From assembly GCA_019419625.1 (NCBI GenBank), contig DXZO01000019.1:59530-76562 (forward strand): 17,033 nt of DNA, given 5' to 3'. Made by a program: the position numbers and the translations under genes. Shown here in pieces: positions 6,820-12,546 of the stretch (positions are counted from its first letter, which is position 1; every line of letters starts with the position of its first letter). Source of the stretch: Collinsella sp. GTDB lineage: Bacteria; Actinomycetota; Coriobacteriia; Coriobacteriales; Coriobacteriaceae. A model generated the notes under the pieces. That model was not told where the DNA came from. It ran no database searches and saw nothing but the letters and a program-made list of their open reading frames with translations.

Positions 6820-7455
6820 ATGACTGCACGCCTCATCGTTATGGATATCGACTCCACGCTCATCAACCAGGAAGTCATCGACCTGTTGGGCGAGGAGGCC
6901 GGCGTAGGCGAGCAGGTGGCACAGATCACTGAGCGCGCCATGCGCGGCGAGCTTGACTTTAAGCAGGCGCTCGAGGAGCGCGTGGGGCTGCTTGCCGGCT
7001 TGGACGAGAGCGTGTTCGAGCGCACCTTTGCGCGCGTGACGTTTACCCCCGGCGCGCTGGAGCTTGTACGCTCGGCGCACAGCAAGGGCTGGAAGGTCGG
7101 CGTGGTAAGCGGCGGCTTTCACGAGGTCGCCGACAAGATCGTGGCCGCCGCGGGCATCGATTTTTGCCTGGCCAACCGCCTGGAAGTCGTGGACGGCCAG
7201 CTCACCGGCAAGCTGGCGGCCGACATCGTGACCAAGGAGTCCAAGCTCATCCAGCTGCTAGATTGGGCAGTTGAGTGCGGCGTCGATATGGCCCACACGG
7301 TCGCGATCGGCGACGGCGCCAACGACATCCCCATGATTCAGGCCGCGGGCACGGGCATCGCGTTTTGTGCCAAGCCCAAGACGCGCGAGGCGGCCCCGTT
7401 TGCCATCGACGAACGCAACCTGATGCTCGCCATGGACATCATCCTGCGCGACTAG
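6820..7455 (+). CDS. serB: Phosphoserine phosphatase SerB (HAD superfamily)
   Basis: This 211-residue protein of the haloacid-dehalogenase superfamily hydrolyses phosphoserine to serine, the last step of the phosphorylated serine pathway. Motif I is 'DIDST' (Asp9 nucleophile, Asp11 acid/base), motif II 'SGG' (97-99), motif III Lys near 139-142 and motif IV 'GDGAND' (164-169); together with 'AGTGIAFCAKP' these are typical of SerB rather than a general HAD enzyme. It lacks the N-terminal ACT-like domain of the longer E. coli enzyme, as many Gram-positive SerB do. I use the ATG at 6820 because GGAAAGG lies 6 nt upstream and the protein then begins right at motif I; the frame is open 45 nt further but without a good site. 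Single gene, divergent from aspS. Confidence 0.93.
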   Translation: MTARLIVMDIDSTLINQEVIDLLGEEAGVGEQVAQITERAMRGELDFKQALEERVGLLAGLDESVFERTFARVTFTPGALELVRSAHSKGWKVGVVSGGFHEVADKIVAAAGIDFCLANRLEVVDGQLTGKLAADIVTKESKLIQLLDWAVECGVDMAHTVAIGDGANDIPMIQAAGTGIAFCAKPKTREAAPFAIDERNLMLAMDIILRD

Positions 7456-7491
7456 TCAATCCATCTAACAATTGAATCAGTCTGTCCTATA

Positions 7492-7525
7492 GTTTCCGAA
7501 CAATTTTGTCTTAGTGTTCGGAAAC
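7492..7525. promoter_or_regulatory. Perfect 11-bp inverted repeat upstream of larB, candidate operator
   Basis: GTTTCCGAACA (7492-7502) and TGTTCGGAAAC (7515-7525) are exact reverse complements with a 12-bp spacer, so half-sites are 23 bp apart centre to centre, about two helical turns. The repeat sits just upstream of the candidate larB -10 box and 45 bp before the start codon. The co-transcribed TetR-family protein is the simplest candidate binder. It is not followed by a T-run, so it does not look like a serB terminator. Confidence 0.6.
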
Positions 7526-7537
7526 ATACCCTTTGAG

Positions 7538-7546
7538 TGCTAGACT
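7538..7546 (+). promoter_or_regulatory. Candidate extended -10 promoter of the larB-larC-tetR operon
   Basis: TGC-TAGACT fits an extended -10 (TGn plus a 4/6 match to TATAAT). The expected -35 region overlaps the right arm of the inverted repeat, so a bound regulator would block RNA polymerase. Start codon follows 24 bp later. Confidence 0.4.
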
Positions 7547-7569
7547 TTGCGCCGTCGAAGGGAACATAT

Positions 7570-8352
7570 ATGGATAAGCGAGATCTTGAGCAATTGCTGA
7601 GCGATGTTGCCGGCGGAGCAGTCACCCCTGCCGACGCCCTCACGCGCATCCAGACGGCTCCGACCGCCGATTTGGGCTTTGCGCAGCTTGATCTTTCGCG
7701 CGGGGTGCGCCAGGGAGCCGGCGAGGTTGTCTACGGGGCCGGTAAAACCGCCGATCAGATTGCCGTCATTATCGAAGCACTGCGCGATGCCGGCCAAGAG
7801 CGCATCCTGGTCACGCGCCTGGATGCCGAAAAAGCCGCGCGCACCGCTGAGCTTCTTGGCAACGGCATCGACCTGGGATATGTCCCGGACGCACAGCTCG
7901 CCCTCGTGGGCGGCAAGCCCTCCCCCACCGGCAACGGACGCATCGTCGTCGCCTGCGCCGGCACGAGCGACCTGCCCGTCGCCGAAGAAGCCGCGTTGAC
8001 GGCCGAGTTCTATGGCAACGAGGTCGACCGCCTCTACGACGTGGGTGTCGCTGGCCTGCACCGTCTGCTCGCGCATGCCGAGGAACTTGCCCAGGCACAG
8101 GTGGTCATCGCCATTGCCGGCATGGAGGGCGCACTGGCGAGCGTTGTCGGCGGCCTGGTAAGCTGTCCGGTCATAGCCGTTCCCACCAGCGTGGGTTACG
8201 GCGCGAGCTTTGGTGGCGTAGCCGCGCTGCTCGCCATGCTCAACTCCTGCGCCAGCGGCGTTTCGGTCGTCAACATCGACAACGGCTTTGGTGCCGCCTA
8301 CCAGGCAAGTCTTATCAATCATCTGAGCGCCGGCACGCCCTGCGCCCGTTAA
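7570..8352 (+). CDS. larB: LarB, nickel-pincer cofactor biosynthesis (P2CMN synthase)
   Basis: This 260-residue protein belongs to the LarB family, with a PurE-like C-terminal domain. In the known pathway LarB carboxylates the pyridinium ring of nicotinic acid adenine dinucleotide and hydrolyses it to pyridinium-3,5-biscarboxylate mononucleotide, the first step to the nickel-pincer nucleotide of lactate racemase. Visible marks are 'RQGAGEVVYGAGKTADQI' (47-64), the PurE-like 'AGTSDLPVAEEA' (130-141), 'VPTSVGYGASFGG' (204-216) and 'LNSCASG' with Cys227, which lines up by motif with the cysteine that forms the substrate adduct in characterised LarB, then 'VVNIDNGFGA'. I use the ATG at 7570; upstream GAAGGGAA is a modest ribosome site. 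The larC start follows 10 nt after the stop, so the two are co-transcribed. Confidence 0.92.
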   Translation: MDKRDLEQLLSDVAGGAVTPADALTRIQTAPTADLGFAQLDLSRGVRQGAGEVVYGAGKTADQIAVIIEALRDAGQERILVTRLDAEKAARTAELLGNGIDLGYVPDAQLALVGGKPSPTGNGRIVVACAGTSDLPVAEEAALTAEFYGNEVDRLYDVGVAGLHRLLAHAEELAQAQVVIAIAGMEGALASVVGGLVSCPVIAVPTSVGYGASFGGVAALLAMLNSCASGVSVVNIDNGFGAAYQASLINHLSAGTPCAR

Positions 8353-8362
8353 GGAGCATTCC

Positions 8363-9265
8363 ATGTCCAATCATCAGCGCACGCTTATCATCGACGGCAC
8401 CTCGGGCATCAGCGGCGATATGACCGTCGCGGCCCTGCTCGACCTAGGCGCCAGCGAGGAGCACCTGCGCGAGCAGCTCGCCACGCTGCCGGTCGACGGC
8501 TTTACGATCGCCGTCACACGCGTAAGCAAGCATGGCATCGACGCCTGCGATTTCGACGTCCAGCTTGCAGAGGAGCTCGAGAACCACGATCACGATATGG
8601 CCTGGCTCTACGGCAACGAAGCAGCTGCCGAGCACACGCACGAGCATGAGCACCACCATCATGATCATGGCGAGCACGAACACGAGCACTGCCACGAGCA
8701 TGACCACGACCACGAGGGCCACCATCACGCCCACCACCATCACCACCGTTCTTTGGCTGACGCCACCGCCATCATCGATGGCTCGCAGCTAAGCGATGGC
8801 GCCAAGCGTCGCGCGCTCGCCATCTTTACCGCGCTCGCCGCCGCCGAGGCCAAGGCCCACGGCAAAACGCCCGAGACCGTCATGTTCCACGAGGTGGGCG
8901 CCGTCGACTCCATCGTCGACGTCTGCTCTGTCGCCATCTGCCTCGATGACCTGGGTATTGAGGACATCGTGGTCGAGTCGCTCTCTGAGGGTCACGGTAC
9001 CATCCGCTGTGCTCACGGTCTCATGCCCATTCCCGTCCCCGCTGTCGTCAACCTGTGCCAGGCGGGCAATATCGCCCTCACGCCCGCACCGGTCGCCGGC
9101 GAGCTCGTGACGCCCACGGGTGCCGCCATCGTCGCCGCACTGCGCACGTCCGAGCACCTGCCGGCCCGCTACCGCATCGAGGCCGTCGGCTACGGCGCCG
9201 GTAAGCGCCCCTACGAGGGCTGCTCCGGCACGCTCCGTTGCCTGCTTGTTCATGTGGATGCATAG
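8363..9265 (+). CDS. larC: LarC N-terminal domain (LarC1) protein, nickel insertion; C-terminal domain absent
   Basis: This 300-residue protein matches only the first part of LarC, the CTP-dependent nickel insertase (cyclometallase) that completes the nickel-pincer nucleotide. Marks are 'SGISGDM' (14-20), a His-rich tract (91-128, 23 His in 38 residues) that probably binds nickel, 'FHEVGAVDSIVDV' in the middle, 'GELVTPTGAAI', and 'EAVGYGAGKRPYEG' near the end. Full LarC is roughly 400-420 residues, either fused or made by frameshifting from larC1 and larC2 in Lactobacillus plantarum. Here the frame ends at a TAG directly after LarC1, and a TetR gene starts 2 nt later; no LarC2 reading frame follows. 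TAAGGAG overlapping the larB stop gives a good ribosome site. Whether it inserts nickel unaided is unknown. Confidence 0.88.
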   Translation: MSNHQRTLIIDGTSGISGDMTVAALLDLGASEEHLREQLATLPVDGFTIAVTRVSKHGIDACDFDVQLAEELENHDHDMAWLYGNEAAAEHTHEHEHHHHDHGEHEHEHCHEHDHDHEGHHHAHHHHHRSLADATAIIDGSQLSDGAKRRALAIFTALAAAEAKAHGKTPETVMFHEVGAVDSIVDVCSVAICLDDLGIEDIVVESLSEGHGTIRCAHGLMPIPVPAVVNLCQAGNIALTPAPVAGELVTPTGAAIVAALRTSEHLPARYRIEAVGYGAGKRPYEGCSGTLRCLLVHVDA

Positions 9266-9267
9266 CC

Positions 9268-9807
9268 ATGGATGCCCGCAAAACCAAAAGCCGCGCCGCT
9301 ATTGTCACGGCATTTTCCGAGCTCCTTCGCGAGGAGGACTACGGCAAGATCACCGTCGGCGACATCATCGCGCGCGCTCACGTAGGCCGCGCGACATTCT
9401 ACGGCCTCTTCAAGAGCAAGGATGACCTACTGTCCGAACTCGTGAGCGACATCTGCACCCACGCCCTCGACGACGATGGCACACCGCTCGATGATCCGCT
9501 CGTACAAGTCGAGCATATCCTCAACAACCTCTGGGAACGCCGCCAGGGCGTACGAGCCCTCGTAGCCGGCGCCGGCTCACGCGTCTTCGCCGACTGCTTA
9601 CGCAAGACCATCATGTCACGAGCAGCCGAAACCGTCCCCACCGACCCAAACGGCCCCGCCGCCACCATGGACCGAAGCTTCCTACTACACCACATAGCCT
9701 CAAGCTTCGTAGGAATGGTCCAATGGTGGGCCTGGCACAACTTCCAAGCCCCAAAAGAGGACGTAGCCAAAGACTACCTATCAGCCATTAAGCCCCTCTT
9801 CAACTAA
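9268..9807 (+). CDS. TetR/AcrR-family transcriptional regulator
   Basis: This 179-residue protein has a TetR-type N-terminal helix-turn-helix: 'AIVTAFSELL' then 'ITVGDIIARAHVGRATFYGLF' (in pieces, residues about 11-50), ending with the typical 'TFYGLFKSKDDLL'. The C-terminal ligand domain has aromatic residues ('VQWWAWHNF') and is not one I can assign a ligand to. The ATG at 9268 lies 2 nt after the larC stop, so translation is probably coupled and the protein co-expressed with LarB and LarC. The likely role is control of the lar genes, perhaps at the inverted repeat upstream of larB; this is inference, since the known Lactobacillus LarR is of the Crp-Fnr family. The last third of the gene is rich in A and C and uses codons such as CTA and GTA that its neighbours avoid. 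Confidence 0.88.
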   Translation: MDARKTKSRAAIVTAFSELLREEDYGKITVGDIIARAHVGRATFYGLFKSKDDLLSELVSDICTHALDDDGTPLDDPLVQVEHILNNLWERRQGVRALVAGAGSRVFADCLRKTIMSRAAETVPTDPNGPAATMDRSFLLHHIASSFVGMVQWWAWHNFQAPKEDVAKDYLSAIKPLFN

Positions 9808-9925
9808 GTAAGAAGCTCATCCCAAAGCATCGCCCCAACCTAAGCCGCCACGCATCCCAAAGTGTCAACAGCTACCCAACGCCCCTACCAGCAACAAGCC
9901 CCTCCCATCCAAATTCAGATATATA
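9808..9925 (+). terminator. C-rich, G-poor stretch after tetR, candidate Rho-dependent termination region
   Basis: From the tetR stop codon onward the plus strand is strikingly rich in C and A and poor in G (for example GCATCGCCCCAACCTAAGCC and CCAACGCCCCTACCAGC). No hairpin with a T-run follows tetR. C-rich, unstructured RNA is what Rho loads on, so this may end the larBC-tetR transcript before it meets the convergent larA-larD transcript. Confidence 0.35.
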
Positions 9926-9963
9926 TGTTGGGTTGCTTGCTCGAGCGCAGCAAAGACCCCGCA

Positions 9964-10088
9964 GCCGTCCGCATGGGGTAACTTCCCAGCGCACTCCGCA
10001 GGATGAAAGAACCCCCGCCGCACGAAGTGCGCAGCGGGGGTTCTTTCATGTCCGAGGACGCGCTGGGAAGTTACCCCATGCGGACGGC
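9964..10088. repeat. Long structured hairpin element, copy 1 (3' of larD)
   Basis: A 125-nt imperfect palindrome. The outer stem is 29 bp and perfect (9964-9992 with 10060-10088). Then come unpaired or weakly paired ACTCCGCAGGA (9993-10003) and TGTCCGAGGAC (10049-10059), a perfect 15-bp inner stem (10004-10018 with 10034-10048), and the tip CGCACGAAGTGCGCA, itself a 5-bp stem with a GAA triloop. The internal loop can pair as TCC/GGA on both sides of a GCA/GA core, compatible with tandem sheared G-A pairs in plus-strand RNA. A second copy lies at 12409-12509. It starts 21 nt beyond the larD stop. It has no T-run, so it is not an ordinary terminator. The function is unknown. Confidence 0.85.
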
Positions 10089-10109
10089 GGACAACTATGT
10101 AGCCTTGGA

Positions 10110-10841
10110 CTAGAACATGCCCAAGAAACCATGCACAAACAGTGCGGCCAAAGCGGCACCGATAAACGGTGCGATGCCAGGAACGAGCAGGCCGTACTTC
10201 CAGTTGTTGTCGGCCTTGTTCTTGATCGGCAGCACCTGATAGGCCATGCGAGGACCAAGGTCACGAGCCTGGTTCATGGCGAAGCCAGTGATGCCGCCCA
10301 TGCCCATGCCAACAGCCCAAACGATCAGACCGACGCAGATGGCGAGCATCAGAACGTTCTCGCCGGCGCGGCTAGCGGCAGCAAGGATGGCACTGATGAA
10401 CACAAAGGTGCAGATAGCCTCGCAGAAGAAGTTACGGGCATAGTTCGTACCCTCGGTGGTGGGGTTGGTCGAGAAGATGTTGCGCTGGGCAATGGGGTCG
10501 ACGACGCCCTCGGAAGCCTTGAACTCATCGGCATACATAAACCAAGCGATCACGGCACCCACAAAGCCGCCGAGCATATCGGCGAGCATGAAGGGAATGC
10601 AGTTGCCCCACGGCACCAAGCCGACGATGCACTGGGCAAGCACCATGGCGGGGTTCATGCACACGGCGCCGCCAAAGACAAACAGGCAGACCGAGATGCC
10701 AAAAGACCAGGTGGTGATGGCAAACATGTGGCCGGAGCCCTGATACTTGGTGCCCTTGAGCACGGTATCGCAGTGCACGCCCACGCCAAAGACGATCATG
10801 AGGGCCGTCGCGCCGAATTCGCAGAGGAGTTTGGTAAGCAT
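10110..10841 (-). CDS. larD: MIP-family channel (aquaglyceroporin), probable lactic acid channel LarD
   Basis: This 243-residue membrane protein belongs to the major intrinsic protein family, with six predicted membrane segments and two half-helix loops. The first loop has 'MNPAM' (Asn63-Pro64-Ala65). The second reads 'MNQARDLGPR' (Asn190-Gln191-Ala192), so the usual NPA is NQA, followed by the conserved filter Arg193 and Asp194. GlpF-type channels pass glycerol; family members in lar operons (LarD) pass lactic acid. The call as LarD rests mainly on its place 49 nt downstream of larA. AAGG lies 5 nt before the ATG. A structured hairpin element follows the gene. Glycerol facilitation remains an alternative. 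Confidence 0.85.
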   Translation of the reverse strand: MLTKLLCEFGATALMIVFGVGVHCDTVLKGTKYQGSGHMFAITTWSFGISVCLFVFGGAVCMNPAMVLAQCIVGLVPWGNCIPFMLADMLGGFVGAVIAWFMYADEFKASEGVVDPIAQRNIFSTNPTTEGTNYARNFFCEAICTFVFISAILAAASRAGENVLMLAICVGLIVWAVGMGMGGITGFAMNQARDLGPRMAYQVLPIKNKADNNWKYGLLVPGIAPFIGAALAALFVHGFLGMF

Positions 10842-10890
10842 AAAACCTTATCTTTCTTGTCGGTTAAAAACGATTCGTTTAGGCCGCGTG

Positions 10891-12168
10891 CTAGTGCTGC
10901 GCGACGACAACGCCCAGGCCATCGGGAATAACGGCAACCTTGGCATCGGCACCCTTCATCTCAAAGGCGAGCTTGAGCGCCTCCTCGATAGTGTTGACCG
11001 GCGTCATGTGCATATCCTTGAGCATCTGGTGATCGCACAGGTCGGTGACCATGATCACGGGGTGATGCGCCAGGATGCGGGCAAAGATCTGGCTCGTCCA
11101 CTGATCGGGCAGGGTCTCGTCCTTGGGACGATCGATGCAGGCACGCTCAAACTCTGCCGGATCGTTGTCGGCGATGTTGTGATAGAAGCCCTCGCCACCG
11201 TGGCCGTCGGCACAACCGGCGACATCGATGATCACGCCGCCCTCGGGAAGCGTGGCCTCGGCAGCGCACATGCCCTTCACGGCCTGATAGATGTTCTGAT
11301 CGAGCGGGTAGCCACCGTTGGTGGTGATGGCGATCTCGCACTCAACGGGCTCAACGCCGGCAAGGCTCTTCACGAACTCGCAGCCAGCCTCGTGCGCCTT
11401 GTGGATGTCGCCGGCAAAGGAGCCGATGACCTCGTGCTTGCCGTTAAGCACCACGTTGAGCACAAAAGCAAGGTGAGCCATCTCGGCGGCGGCGAACATG
11501 TCCTCGCTCACGTGGTTGTGGCACAGGTTGCCGGCACGCGAATGGGAATCGTTCACAAACTGACCGTTGTGGTTGTACATGATGGTCTTGTAGCTGGCGA
11601 TGCCAGGCAGGACGGACTTGCGGCTACCAGAGAAACCGGCAAAGAAGTGCGGCTCAATAAAGCCCTCGGCAAGCAGCAGATCGCAATCGGCGGCAATCTT
11701 GTTGATGATGCACTCGCCACCAGAAGGCAGGGTGCCGATCTTTTTCATCATGCTGTCGTCAGTCGCGACGTGCATAACGATTTCCTCGTTGGCAACGATC
11801 TCCTCGCCGTACTTGTTGACGAGCTCCTCGTGCGTCGAGGGGCGATGCATGCCGGTCGCGACCAGGATGCGCACACGTGCCTCGGGAGCAGCAGCGTGGA
11901 TGTGATGCAGCAGAATAGGCATCGTCACACGCGAGGGAACGGGACGCGTATGGTCGGAGCTAATGATGACGATATCCTTCTTGCCAGCACAAAGCTCCTC
12001 GAGCGAAGGCGAGCCATAAGGGTTGGCAAGTGACTCCTCTACCAGCTCTTCCTGAGATTTTGTAGTCTTAAACTCGTTTTGATGACCTTCCATCACACCC
12101 GCGAAGTTCTTATCCTCGAGCTCCAGATGCAACGTCTTGTGGTCAAACGGCAGTTCACATTCAAACAA
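10891..12168 (-). CDS. larA: Lactate racemase LarA (nickel-pincer enzyme)
   Basis: This 425-residue enzyme interconverts L- and D-lactate using a covalently bound nickel-pincer nucleotide. It closely resembles Lactobacillus plantarum LarA along its whole length, including 'SSDHTRPVPS', 'ILVATGMHRPSTHEELVNKY', 'GFSGSRKSVLPGIASYKTIM' and 'STNGGYPLDQNIYQAVKG'-type segments (here 'TTNGGYPLDQ'). The frame is open further upstream, but I choose a TTG start at 12168: it has GAGGG 9 nt upstream, gives 425 residues (L. plantarum 424), and puts the key residues at exactly the published numbers, His108, His174, Lys184 (cofactor attachment) and His200. It is first in a two-gene operon with the channel gene, convergent with larB-larC-tetR. 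Cofactor genes larB and larC are nearby; larE is not in this window. Confidence 0.95.
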   Translation of the reverse strand: MFECELPFDHKTLHLELEDKNFAGVMEGHQNEFKTTKSQEELVEESLANPYGSPSLEELCAGKKDIVIISSDHTRPVPSRVTMPILLHHIHAAAPEARVRILVATGMHRPSTHEELVNKYGEEIVANEEIVMHVATDDSMMKKIGTLPSGGECIINKIAADCDLLLAEGFIEPHFFAGFSGSRKSVLPGIASYKTIMYNHNGQFVNDSHSRAGNLCHNHVSEDMFAAAEMAHLAFVLNVVLNGKHEVIGSFAGDIHKAHEAGCEFVKSLAGVEPVECEIAITTNGGYPLDQNIYQAVKGMCAAEATLPEGGVIIDVAGCADGHGGEGFYHNIADNDPAEFERACIDRPKDETLPDQWTSQIFARILAHHPVIMVTDLCDHQMLKDMHMTPVNTIEEALKLAFEMKGADAKVAVIPDGLGVVVAQH

Positions 12169-12259
12169 TGACGAGCGCCCTCTTCCTTTCAACTGACACA
12201 CTAGATAAACCGTTGGAAGGATACGCCGCTCACCGAAAAACACCACCGTCCACCGACTC

Positions 12260-12287
12260 ATTAACACAACGTTCATATTTGACCCAA
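12260..12287 (-). promoter_or_regulatory. Candidate larA promoter
   Basis: On the minus strand TTGGGT (-35, 12282-12287) and GTTAAT (-10, 12260-12265) are separated by 16 bp. The transcript would have an approximately 85-nt leader before the TTG start of larA. The palindrome found upstream of larB is not repeated here, so the two lar operons may be controlled differently. Confidence 0.35.
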
Positions 12288-12326
12288 AACAGAGCAGCCG
12301 CGACCCCAAAGGGGACCGCGGCCGCT
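12286..12326 (-). terminator. Intrinsic terminator between ppc and larA
   Basis: On the minus strand AGC, GCCGCG and CCCC pair with GGGG, CGCGGC and GCT (13 bp with two small interruptions) around a TTT loop, followed by CTGTTTTGGG. It probably ends the ppc transcript just before the larA promoter. The gap from ppc (12546) to here also contains hairpin element copy 2; nothing else is recognisable in it. Confidence 0.65.
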
Positions 12327-12408
12327 ACAGTCGTAAGGCGAGAAGCGCGCCATTATCCCCTTCAGCCAGTAATCCGCCGAAGACCGGACATCGCAGGGCC
12401 CGCCATCA

Positions 12409-12509
12409 GCTTACTTTTAGGCACACTCCGCAGGACGCAAGAAGCCCTCGCCGCACGAAGTGCGCAGCGAGGGCTTCTTGCATGTCCGAGGACGTGCCGG
12501 AAAGTAAAC
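12409..12509. repeat. Long structured hairpin element, copy 2 (3' of ppc)
   Basis: The same architecture as copy 1 with different stems. The outer stem pairs 12409-12424 with 12494-12509 (mostly paired, three mismatches or wobbles). The side segments ACTCCGCAGGA (12425-12435) and TGTCCGAGGAC (12483-12493) and the tip CGCACGAAGTGCGCA (12452-12466) are identical to copy 1. The inner stem is 15 bp, perfect (12437-12451 with 12467-12481). Relative to copy 1 many stem positions changed on both arms so that pairing is kept. It starts 37 nt beyond the ppc stop codon, in the same orientation as copy 1. Confidence 0.85.
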
Positions 12510-12546
12510 ATACGGCAGCCCCGGACAGCGACTACAGGGCTATCGA

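Noticed and set aside
5058..6932. Long plus-strand open frame opposite aspS
   Set aside because: Shadow of aspS; it also runs across the promoter gap into serB in the wrong frame.
9238..9267. Programmed -1 frameshift joining larC to the next gene
   Set aside because: The -1 frame encodes a TetR protein, not LarC2, and no slippery heptamer is seen in the overlap.
9964..10088. Integron attC site or ordinary bidirectional terminator
   Set aside because: No attC core boxes are recognisable at the stem base and no integrase is near; neither side of the hairpin is followed by a T-run.
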